From positions 1 to 54,995 of the IMG/VR virus record IMGVR_UViG_3300027418_000012: DNA of 54,995 nucleotides; one strand, given 5' to 3'. Below, in pieces: positions 47,401 through 54,995 of the stretch. The translations under genes and the position numbers were made by a program. The notes beneath the pieces are model-generated. The model ran no database searches. It was not told the origin of the DNA and saw only the letters and a list, made by a program, of their open reading frames with translations. Numbering within the stretch: the stretch's first letter is position 1; each line of letters opens with the position of its first letter. This DNA is from a virus.

Positions 47401-49415
47401 TTACCAGTCAGTGTTTTGTTTTCTAACATTTCACTGTACTTCTTATACTCTAATAATCCTAAGTCAACAAGTCTATTAACCTTACCCTTTAATTGTAAGT
47501 CACGAATAGCTATTCTAAGCTGACTAAGCTCCTCTCTCTTTTTATATAGCTCTTCTTTAGTATATCTAGTATTTTGAATCTTATCATAAATACCATTAAG
47601 CTGTTCTATAAGAGAATCCAATTGATCATCCCCTGTACTTTCTGTTCTAAGAACTACAGGTAATAAATAACTTTTCTCATCAGGAATTTTAGTAGGATCG
47701 GTATTACCTACTTCTATGCCTTTAATAGTTTCAATTCTTCCATCTCTAAAAGAGAAGGCTGTTCTAATAGGGATGGCACGAATCTTACCAAACTTACTAA
47801 ACCCGTATTGTAATTGTAAGATTTTACGATAGTTTTCTAACTGAATCCTATACATCTGCTCTTTATATGTCTTGATATCAGTCTGTTCTTTTCCAATCTC
47901 TTGGGACTTCCAGTCATAGATATCTACTAATCCATCTGCTTGTATTGCTAGCAAGTCAATACTACCAGCAATTTTAGTTTTCTGATCAAAGATTTTAACC
48001 TCAGTCATAAACACAGTGCTATTATCATACTGATTTAAAACTTCTTGTATATACTCATTCAATCCTTTATAGACAGCTTGATTCTTAATCTTAATATCTA
48101 TAGGTTTTTGACTAGGTCTTTTAGTACCATCCTCGTTTAACCAGCTATCAATTATATCTTTAATCTGCTCATGGATAATATCTCCATATTCAGCTTTAGC
48201 TAAGTCAATAAGCTTTTGTTTATCACTTCTTTGGTCAGATCTAAATATCTTCTTAAGCCACTTATCTACATAAAAAGATGTAACAGATCCTTTACCTTCT
48301 ACACCTTTATACCTATAAATGTGTCTCTTCTGGCCAGTTCTGTTATCAATACTGTTATCAAGATCAATGTTATCTTGATCTAATCTTAATCCTTGTACAG
48401 GATCTACTAAGTGATAATACTCTTCATCAATTAAACCTTCATCAGTTAATTGAGCAGTTTCACCATCAATGATCTGCTGAGCTGCATCCTCAAAAGGATT
48501 CTCATCAGCTTGATTAAATATAGAAGTGACATACTCCCATAATCTATTAAACCAATTAATTAGAGATCCTAATTTCTCATCAGTTTCTTCTAAAGCTTGA
48601 TTCTTAACTATATGTTCAGCTATCACTCTACCAATAGCTTCTTTTTTTATCTTATCAAAATTAATAGATCCATCTTCATTACGAAAAGCTTTTTTATTCT
48701 TATACTGATTAACTGTAGTGGTATACACCTTATACCCAGTTATCTTATTGTACATCTCTTTATATAAAGGATGTCCAGGTCCTAGCATTTCTACAAAGAA
48801 GTGAGCTGCCTCTTCAGGTAATACATCTAAAGAAGCTTTGTTTTCTACCACCTCAATAATCTTATTAAGCATGCTAGCTTTAGCTGCAGCATTAATTATA
48901 TTTCCCTCTGAATCACGTATCTCATTTACAGACTGAATAGATACACCTATTTTTTCTAAGAAACGTATAACTGCTTTATTATCAGACTCTTTAGGTTTAG
49001 CAGCCACCTGTGGTTCATTCACAGGCATTGGCTCCTCCATTTCTTCTACATCCTCTCGTTCTATAACAGGAGTCATCTCATCATTAAGTAGCTGATAGTA
49101 TGCTGATGCATCTGAATCTTTATGATACTCATTATGTAACTCTTGAAGTTCATCAAAAAACTCATCATTTATTATAGCATAGGCATTTCCTTGCCTAAAG
49201 TTCTCTCTATTACCTGTAGGATATAGTATAGGTATCTGTTTAATATCCACTGTAAATAACTTATCAGTATTTGTAACACCGTACTTATCCTTAGCTATTT
49301 TAGAATACTTATCATTATATAATCCAAATTCCATGCTGATGATTTTCATGTTATCATCAACAAGTCCTTTCTTTTTAAGATTATCAATTGTGTTCTGTCT
49401 TACGTTACAAACCAT
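44493..49415 (-). CDS. Giant protein with PD-(D/E)XK nuclease-like segment, 1640 aa
   Basis: Follows the RNA polymerase gene by 12 bases. At about residues 375-530 lies a nuclease-like domain: GSVTSFYVDKWLKKIF, YGDIIHEQIKDII, then KIAGSIDLLAIQADGL and VDIYDWKSQEIGKEQ with the D-x-x and D-x-K core. The rest is long charged helices (about 530-900) and a C-terminal region with a hydrophobic helix near residue 1520 (EVMVLTSFAVAVMSVVSG). In crAss-like phages such giant proteins sit with the virion RNA polymerase and are thought to be injected. A role in DNA entry, host DNA attack or transcription support is possible; the nuclease role is inferred from the motif alone. Confidence 0.78.
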   Translation of the reverse strand: MVCNVRQNTIDNLKKKGLVDDNMKIISMEFGLYNDKYSKIAKDKYGVTNTDKLFTVDIKQIPILYPTGNRENFRQGNAYAIINDEFFDELQELHNEYHKDSDASAYYQLLNDEMTPVIEREDVEEMEEPMPVNEPQVAAKPKESDNKAVIRFLEKIGVSIQSVNEIRDSEGNIINAAAKASMLNKIIEVVENKASLDVLPEEAAHFFVEMLGPGHPLYKEMYNKITGYKVYTTTVNQYKNKKAFRNEDGSINFDKIKKEAIGRVIAEHIVKNQALEETDEKLGSLINWFNRLWEYVTSIFNQADENPFEDAAQQIIDGETAQLTDEGLIDEEYYHLVDPVQGLRLDQDNIDLDNSIDNRTGQKRHIYRYKGVEGKGSVTSFYVDKWLKKIFRSDQRSDKQKLIDLAKAEYGDIIHEQIKDIIDSWLNEDGTKRPSQKPIDIKIKNQAVYKGLNEYIQEVLNQYDNSTVFMTEVKIFDQKTKIAGSIDLLAIQADGLVDIYDWKSQEIGKEQTDIKTYKEQMYRIQLENYRKILQLQYGFSKFGKIRAIPIRTAFSFRDGRIETIKGIEVGNTDPTKIPDEKSYLLPVVLRTESTGDDQLDSLIEQLNGIYDKIQNTRYTKEELYKKREELSQLRIAIRDLQLKGKVNRLVDLGLLEYKKYSEMLENKTLTGKDTQEAIKILEVFGKSNVLLYDLRDQYYTVVKEKGNAKEMAAFKEVNEKFLQMTSKVTKLVDTIKNYRDEQTSKLAESNGIFNYLNSETAVGTLRGWLTSLSNIPQKAFRIFSKILRIAQNRRDAKFDKTAGELLALKKKFKQWAAGKGISTDKAMEMILQINDKGNWNGNFVSTYKSEFYKSRDKAIEDGNFEWFVDNVEFDDVKFAASEKRQIEFFKSIQYALDEQENAALVAKKIAEWKSNFQVIREDGKINTKALINKDNNFLKPKSQWYTEKWAELNRKDAAGNYVNGPLKEMYDYFQSLNNYAEELGMIDRNVTKFIPSTYAGKLDQLVFGDVKGLFSTKGFFESLEVDSGTAYTPEVDPTDGSIINRIPVYFTKDMGVTDEKTGVTDYSKKSRDLFKVYGVWSAHMYNYEAMHSIEDQSLMLLEAERSKKSLVTDAFNNIVLENGKVKSVKNNDRNANLLEGFINYYIYDSLQGKGSDTKIKVNIPLLNINKEYSLLKTVQSAISFFSLKTLALNPISASAQFVGGTGNALFVAQKGIFFTNKTWARAIHAVGGSKKARAALVYLNILQEGNKSLLIDDLSLSATNAVLKKDNFYAMQRAADKGVQYPVAIAIMMDHMVVDGQIVSIQKFVKDKYNYNENFYSLSSSERKALMAKIDKEVGELQDKESILVKGELDKDGQFSIPGIDKESDTFSDFRSKIKGVSKKILGNSTRDDINSIRSTVYGSALMQFRNWIPEMVEERLGGLQYDDELQTWTYGKFNVFFSKIFFKNIPTLLKGIITGFGDDVVKMGREKFENLKRDALEKGQEFNISEAEFIDMYRGNLRSMMLEVMVLTSFAVAVMSVVSGDDEDRKNKGMKLYLARALRKYYNEFAFYYLPTEFTKLIKSPVPAVGLAEDMYRFMGALSKETYGQVTGNEELIKSAKPLKYFNRMVPVAKEAMLLMATYDDDFRKDWDIKLQAGY

Positions 49416-49427
49416 TGTTTAAATATT

Positions 49428-52400
49428 TTAGCAAGTAAATGGATCTTTTTCATCTAGGTCCTCATTATTATCTATCTGATCTGTTAAATCTTTATCCTTT
49501 TTAGTAGGAGTATTTTTTTCTTTAAACATATCAGGGAATAATTCTCTAGCACTTACATAGCCACCCATCATCAATTTAGTACTAACATCAGCTTCTTTAC
49601 TGCTGTTGTTCTCTAAAATTGACTCTTGATTAGGATCAGTATACAATTCTAGCATCTTATTTCCATTACCTAATTTACTTATAGGTAAGTATAAAGTGTT
49701 TCCTTTCTTATCTTTTAAATCAGACTTTTGGAAAAGAACTGGTTCAAAAGCCTTAAACACTGTTTTATTCTTCTTCATCTCTCTATACTCTTCCTTACTC
49801 ACCTTAGGATTCTTAATATATTTTACATAGAAGTCATGCACAATTGCAGAACTTTCAGGATTAATACTAAGACTTCCGCCTCTCACCTTTAACCAGTAAG
49901 GAGCTTTTGGAACAATACTTCTATTAGTCCAGTTGTTCTGATGGAAAGTTCTCCAAACTTGCTCTGTGTCAATTTTAGGATCAGCTTTGAATTTATCTAG
50001 AATAGTCTTAACTAGCTCAGAGTAAATTTCAGTACTTAATATCTTTTTAAAATCAACAAAACTAGATTGTAAACCTGATTGCAAGATACTAAATTTGGCT
50101 AAATTATCTGTAAAAGTAAGCAAATCATTATCTGCAGTTTCCTGAGCATACTCCTTTAAGTTATTTAAAGCTTCAATTACATTGTTAATTTGGAATGTAT
50201 CCATTCTATTTCTAAACAACATGATGTTATCAGTCTTGGTAGCATCGTCAGTCATTAACGGAAGTAGTTCCTTAATAACTAAGTTATCTGAAATATTAGG
50301 GTCTATAGAGTTTTTATAGTCATAAAGCTTTTTAGCCATGGTACCACCACTTGTAAAGAAGTCCTTATACAAGCTGTTCATCACCTTAGTCTTACCATCA
50401 TTATCTACGAAAGGTGTAGTATGTAATACATAACCAATAACATGATTCTGATACCTATTAATTAGATTAGTAACATCATCCTTTGTAAAAAAATACTCTG
50501 GGTCATCAATCTTACTATACAATGGTTGGAACACCTCTTGTAATTCAGGGCTTAAAGTGATAAAGAAGTTCTTAAACATATTAAATATATCTTCCTTTTG
50601 AGCTTTCATCTCACCTAGGAATGTATTATCTAATACTGATTCTGGATTATTAACAAACTCTTCAGAAGCCGATCTTTCCCATCTAGCTATCTGTAACATA
50701 TTTTCTTGAGTGGTACGAGTCTTATTGGTATCGTAGCTAGTAGCCTGCATAAAGTTACTTAAGAATCTAGATTGAGATTCATATTGTAAGTAGTTCATTA
50801 GTACAGAGATTTGTAATGCTGCATCTGCTCTATCACCATTAGAAACACCTTGCTTAAGTTCAGATAAGCTATAAGACCCTTTGCTTTGATCCACCTCATT
50901 AAGCTGCTTAAGAATGCTAGCTTTCATAGCTGATTGTACACCAGCTGGGGAATCTTCTACAGAAGCTAATTTAGCTTTTAAATTACCACCAGTTAATCTA
51001 TCATAATACGGAGCTATCACTTTGTAAAATAAGTCTTGTCTAATTAACTCTTCACCGTTAATCTTCTTAAAGTTAGATTTGTTCTTACCTAGCTCTGTAA
51101 AATAACTATCTAATATAGGTTGGTTAAAGAAATATGCAAGCTCATTTACAGGTACACCATGATGTTGTAAATAAAACCATGTACCTGCAGTGTTTAAAGA
51201 GAAGTTTAAGTCAAATACAAACGGATTCTTAGCCCCGTCCACAAATCCAGATAGAGCTTCTGACATTAAATCAGATATAGTGTCTCCATTTACATCTGTA
51301 ATGTGACCTATGTTGTATAAGTTATCCTCTGTTTTAGGATGATGACTCAGTTTAATATTAATACTTCTTTGAGTCTCATCTTTGCCAGCTAAGTATTTAA
51401 TACCGCTAGTCTTAAACACTGAATTAAGTTTCAATCCGCTCACCTGAGCTATAGCATGTAAAGTGGAATGTAATGCTGCAATACCTACCATTCTCTTAGC
51501 AGTTAAGTATCTCTCTCTAGTAGTAGCAGATCCTACAAAGGTTCTTAAATAAGTAGGAGACTTCTCGTCTTCTTCTAATTTAGTACCTGCAGCCACCTTA
51601 GCTTTCTTAATAGTTTCAGCCAACACTTCTAAGTTCTCTGTAGTGTTAGGAACAACTAGTTGTGAGTAGTTTTCAGGACGTAGGATAAGCTCAGACATAA
51701 CATTGATAAGCTTATTCTGTAAACCTTCTTTGTCTACATCATTAGCAGGAGTATATATTAAAGATTTCTTTCCTCTATACTGAGCATTATAACGACTTAA
51801 TCCTTGTTTAAAGAACGCAAAGTCTTCTTGAGTTTTCTTGTCTTTAGCTATATCACTCAAAGAAGTCAGAGCTCCTTTAGATAATCTACCCTCATCTGTG
51901 TAAGTAGATCTATTAATCTCTTTAATTTGAGTACTACTTAAAGAATTTAATAAGTCATTAGCATACCTCTCATCTTTACCACGAGCTACCATATCAGCAA
52001 TCATGAAGTCTTTAAACTTCTTACTACTATAGTCAGCTACTACTACAGAAGAATTAGGTAAGTAGATGTTTAATTTATCTATATCAAAGTCAGATCCGGC
52101 TTTACCTACAATCTCAGATGGAACCACAATCATGTCTCCATTTGTAGAAGGAGTAAATCCTTTTATTACAATAGCTTCAATTGAGTTAGGAGCCTGTGTA
52201 GGAATACGGAATCCAATACCTTTTAATAACTGAGAATCTATATTACCATTAACTTTATAAACACCATTTTCTAAAACCATTCCTAATTCCTCAGGAGTAA
52301 CTTCTTTAAATGGCCAGCTAATATACACTTCCATACCTGCAATCTTTCCGTTTTCATTACGGTAGAATTTAAGATCTGAAGACTGCATACGAACACTAGC

Positions 52401-54995
52401 TTTTTCATCTTTACTTAACGTAAGTATAGCTTCCTTAGTTAATTTAACATACTTACCATCTTTTAGATATGCGTAGTCTCTTGGGTTCCTCTCATAAAGT
52501 GTGCTTGCTACTTGTACTGAAGCTTTACCGCTCATCTTCTCAGATATAACACGAGAGTCAACAATAGAGTTTAAGATGTTATCTATCTTGTCTTTATTGA
52601 TAAGAGTATCAAATGGATACTGCAATTCTTGTGTATCATCTTGGTTAATGATATAGTTAATAGCATTAACTATGTTCTCTGGTAAGTTTCTTTTCTCAGC
52701 CTCAGCCTTTAGTGTACGTACTAATTTAGAAAGATCTTTTACAACGTATTGATTATCAACCTTTTCTAATCCTAATTCTCCAAGTAGGGATTGTTTACCC
52801 AACTTAATCATCTTAGTAATAATATCATTATATTCAGCTATAAGCTTGCCTATCTCTTCGTTGATAGGAGCACCATTACTAAAGAAGTTAGTCATAACAA
52901 TCTTACTAACCTGAGTACCACGAACTACATACTGCTTTGGTTTACTAGACTGCTCCACTTGAATACCATAGAACTTACTATACAACTCTTGACGTGGTAA
53001 AGACTCTGGTAAAGTGTATTTATTATTTACAACTTGTACATTAGCACTTCCGTCTTCAGAATAGATAGATAAGAATTCATTATCTTCTGTAGTTACATTA
53101 CCCACCTTTTGACCTGATTCAAAACCAATAACATCTACTTGCTCATTTTGAGCAGCTAAATATAATGATTCAAATTGTGTACCTTCTATGTGACGGTAAA
53201 ACTTGGGTTGCAACGAGTGCTTTAAAAATACAGGATGAGTTAGATTATCAGTCTTAGCATATCCAAAGTATTGAGGCTTAAGAACTTGGAATATAAATCC
53301 AGGATCTCCTTTCTCATATATTTCTTTAGAAGATTCAATCTCAGCTTTTGTATAAGTTTTATATTCAGGACTTGACTTACCCACCTTAGTACCATTTGCT
53401 TTCTTAATAGAACCAGAGCGTACTAATTTCTCATAAGCCATTTCATAATTCCATTGTACTTCAGCTTGGTTGTTAAACTTACCACTCATGAATAAGATGT
53501 CTCTGATAGCATCAGGTAAACCCATTGCCATAGCATCTGCTTCTACTAAGTTCATATAAGCTTTAACACTACCTGTAAACTTACCACTCTTCATAATGAA
53601 TCCTGTAAGTTGACCTTGATCATCAAAACGTGCACCAATCTTAGACTCAGCTTTTTCTTTAGTTAAGTTGTTCTGAATCAATTGAGCGTATGTATTTTCT
53701 ACAATGTCTTTATGGAAAAGACTAGCTACGTTCATATCTTTAAATGATATGTTCTTTATAGTCTGATGTACATCTTTAGCACGCTGCTTACCATCATTAC
53801 GTACCATATTGTTATCCATCCATGCTACTACATCAGTATCTTCTACTAATGCCTCCTTGTTAGAAGTGGCACCGTTAGCACGCTTAGGTAAGTCTTTGTA
53901 CATAGCCGGGTGACCATATATAACTTTATGTTGCTCAGTTAGCAAGATCTCTTTATTGATAGCAAGGATACCAGCAAGATTGTTAATGTCATCTTCTGTG
54001 TAACCACTACGCTCTAGATTCTCAGAATCTTTTCCTAATGTTCTATATCTAATGTTTTGAGTCTCACCCAATCCTAAAATAGTATTAAGTGTATCATTAT
54101 CAATAGCATCTGTAATATATAATTCACTAGAGAAAGCTGCAGGCTTTACAAACAAGTCTTGACTCTTTAAAAACTCTGCAGTTTCTGCTATCTTATCATT
54201 TAGATAGTTCTTAATCTTAGTTTTTATCTTAGCATCATTAGCTTCAACAAACTCTTCAAAGTTTTCATATTTAGGTTCTTCAGAAAGAACATCTGATTTA
54301 AACTTGTTAATCAAGTCTTTACCTAAGATATCTCTAAAGTGCCCAAGATTGTACACCCCGGTATTCTCATCTTGATAGTACTGAATGTTTATAGGATCTT
54401 GAGATTGTATTACAGCTGCAGACATTTCATCAGCCAATTGAGCCATATACTTGTCAATGATTGCAGTGTCATTAAACTCCTGCATATCACGCACATCTTT
54501 AGAATTCACTATTAACTTACCAGGAATGCTAATACCATATTCAGTGCTCTTATCAGAGTTAATATTAGAGAACACTATGTTCTGTAATAGGTAATGAATC
54601 TCATTAGCTACTCTCTCAGGGAATTGAAGCTTAGCTGTATTAGCACCGTCTACATCACTGATACCTGTACCAGAAATAACATGGTACTTAAGGTTTGTAT
54701 TTCTTTTACGTCTACCCGCTTTGTCAAACAGAATACCTCCAGCCTTTAAAAGCTCAGAGTTAGTTTGATATGCATTAAGAACTACGTTGTCATCTTCATC
54801 AATAAAGCCTAACCAAGGACATGTTTGCACAAGTTCCTTTTGAGACTTAACTGTATTTAAAGTGTTAATAGTATTACTTAACAATGAAGGGATATTAACA
54901 GAATACTGTGTTTCTCCCTCAGCATTTAAATAACTAAGAACATTATCTTCACTATTAAACTTAGATTCTATACTAATAAGTGTACTAAGTCTACC
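49428..54995 (-). CDS. Virion RNA polymerase of crAss-like phage, 5' end outside window
   Basis: The frame is open to the right edge, so the protein is at least 1855 aa and its start is not in the window; a TTG at 54884 is only an internal codon. Near residue 968 of the visible part, KAGSDFDIDKLNIY carries DFDID, the catalytic metal-binding motif of the two-barrel RNA polymerases of crAss-like phages (related to YonO and eukaryotic RdRPs). Flanking segments, such as GIGFRIPTQAPNSIEAIVIK and VVPSEIVGKAG, fit the active-site barrel. This enzyme travels in the virion and transcribes early phage genes. Together with the neighbouring giant protein it forms the block typical of the order. Confidence 0.93.
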   Translation of the reverse strand, partial: GRLSTLISIESKFNSEDNVLSYLNAEGETQYSVNIPSLLSNTINTLNTVKSQKELVQTCPWLGFIDEDDNVVLNAYQTNSELLKAGGILFDKAGRRKRNTNLKYHVISGTGISDVDGANTAKLQFPERVANEIHYLLQNIVFSNINSDKSTEYGISIPGKLIVNSKDVRDMQEFNDTAIIDKYMAQLADEMSAAVIQSQDPINIQYYQDENTGVYNLGHFRDILGKDLINKFKSDVLSEEPKYENFEEFVEANDAKIKTKIKNYLNDKIAETAEFLKSQDLFVKPAAFSSELYITDAIDNDTLNTILGLGETQNIRYRTLGKDSENLERSGYTEDDINNLAGILAINKEILLTEQHKVIYGHPAMYKDLPKRANGATSNKEALVEDTDVVAWMDNNMVRNDGKQRAKDVHQTIKNISFKDMNVASLFHKDIVENTYAQLIQNNLTKEKAESKIGARFDDQGQLTGFIMKSGKFTGSVKAYMNLVEADAMAMGLPDAIRDILFMSGKFNNQAEVQWNYEMAYEKLVRSGSIKKANGTKVGKSSPEYKTYTKAEIESSKEIYEKGDPGFIFQVLKPQYFGYAKTDNLTHPVFLKHSLQPKFYRHIEGTQFESLYLAAQNEQVDVIGFESGQKVGNVTTEDNEFLSIYSEDGSANVQVVNNKYTLPESLPRQELYSKFYGIQVEQSSKPKQYVVRGTQVSKIVMTNFFSNGAPINEEIGKLIAEYNDIITKMIKLGKQSLLGELGLEKVDNQYVVKDLSKLVRTLKAEAEKRNLPENIVNAINYIINQDDTQELQYPFDTLINKDKIDNILNSIVDSRVISEKMSGKASVQVASTLYERNPRDYAYLKDGKYVKLTKEAILTLSKDEKASVRMQSSDLKFYRNENGKIAGMEVYISWPFKEVTPEELGMVLENGVYKVNGNIDSQLLKGIGFRIPTQAPNSIEAIVIKGFTPSTNGDMIVVPSEIVGKAGSDFDIDKLNIYLPNSSVVVADYSSKKFKDFMIADMVARGKDERYANDLLNSLSSTQIKEINRSTYTDEGRLSKGALTSLSDIAKDKKTQEDFAFFKQGLSRYNAQYRGKKSLIYTPANDVDKEGLQNKLINVMSELILRPENYSQLVVPNTTENLEVLAETIKKAKVAAGTKLEEDEKSPTYLRTFVGSATTRERYLTAKRMVGIAALHSTLHAIAQVSGLKLNSVFKTSGIKYLAGKDETQRSINIKLSHHPKTEDNLYNIGHITDVNGDTISDLMSEALSGFVDGAKNPFVFDLNFSLNTAGTWFYLQHHGVPVNELAYFFNQPILDSYFTELGKNKSNFKKINGEELIRQDLFYKVIAPYYDRLTGGNLKAKLASVEDSPAGVQSAMKASILKQLNEVDQSKGSYSLSELKQGVSNGDRADAALQISVLMNYLQYESQSRFLSNFMQATSYDTNKTRTTQENMLQIARWERSASEEFVNNPESVLDNTFLGEMKAQKEDIFNMFKNFFITLSPELQEVFQPLYSKIDDPEYFFTKDDVTNLINRYQNHVIGYVLHTTPFVDNDGKTKVMNSLYKDFFTSGGTMAKKLYDYKNSIDPNISDNLVIKELLPLMTDDATKTDNIMLFRNRMDTFQINNVIEALNNLKEYAQETADNDLLTFTDNLAKFSILQSGLQSSFVDFKKILSTEIYSELVKTILDKFKADPKIDTEQVWRTFHQNNWTNRSIVPKAPYWLKVRGGSLSINPESSAIVHDFYVKYIKNPKVSKEEYREMKKNKTVFKAFEPVLFQKSDLKDKKGNTLYLPISKLGNGNKMLELYTDPNQESILENNSSKEADVSTKLMMGGYVSARELFPDMFKEKNTPTKKDKDLTDQIDNNEDLDEKDPFTC

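Noticed and set aside
54884-54884. TTG at 54884 as start of the RNA polymerase gene
   Set aside because: The frame stays open for 37 codons to the window edge and known family members exceed 2000 residues, so the gene is cut by the window.
1-54995. Stop-codon reassignment as in some crAss-like phages
   Set aside because: TAG, TGA and TAA all end compact genes with plausible C-termini, and large genes such as the polymerase show no in-frame stops.
1-54995. CRISPR array, integrase or attachment site
   Set aside because: No spaced direct repeats and no recombinase motifs were seen in any frame examined.

Overview
The window looks like about 55 kb of a crAss-like bacteriophage (order Crassvirales) infecting a member of the Bacteroidota. 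The strongest evidence is a giant minus-strand protein at the right edge with the catalytic motif DFDID, known from the virion RNA polymerase of crAss-like phages. It lies next to a second giant protein. Supporting evidence is a phage replication set (family B DNA polymerase, DnaB-type helicase, Toprim primase, Sak4-like ATPase beside an SSB-like protein, DnaA domain-IV protein), a GH19 endolysin, opposed gene blocks, AT-rich leaders without Shine-Dalgarno sequences, and export signals of the Bacteroidota type (ending in SNAQ, or lipobox LALSC). TAA, TAG and TGA all act as stops, so no stop codon appears reassigned. No tRNA gene, integrase or CRISPR array was seen.

Layout. (1) 1-7.5 kb, plus strand: small genes, mostly of unknown function, alternate with unusually large non-coding stretches full of perfect inverted repeats. 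These include a roughly 650-nt candidate RNA (about 6400-7053) with its own terminator, followed directly by a phage-encoded tmRNA (7059-7482). A ParB-domain protein and two helix-turn-helix-like proteins are also here. (2) 7.5-17.8 kb, plus strand: tightly packed small genes, then an HNH-like protein, an SF2 helicase, uracil-DNA glycosylase, and a MoxR-type AAA ATPase followed by a VWA protein. One small gene (13384-13683) is on the opposite strand. (3) 27.5-17.8 kb, minus strand: a lysis and envelope block with membrane proteins, GH19 endolysin, a cohesin/dockerin-like secreted protein, a lipoprotein, a CsgG-like protein and two outer-membrane beta-barrel-like proteins. (4) 27.6-44.5 kb, plus strand: the replication and nucleotide-metabolism block, starting from a divergent intergenic region and ending at a bidirectional terminator. 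(5) 55-44.5 kb, minus strand: two giant genes, a PD-(D/E)XK-containing protein and the RNA polymerase, the latter cut by the window edge.

How it may work together. By analogy with characterised crAss-like phages, the giant proteins would enter the cell with the DNA, and the polymerase would transcribe early genes. Block 4 copies the genome, with the SSB/Sak4 pair and several nucleases acting in replication and recombination. Block 3 remodels or opens the envelope. The tmRNA and neighbouring structured RNAs suggest that this phage brings its own RNA-based control of translation or ribosome rescue. The parts most worth following up are the ornate RNA beside the tmRNA, the structured leaders in the first 4.5 kb, and the exported CsgG/cohesin/beta-barrel set. 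All calls come from reading the sequence by eye; no database search was run.
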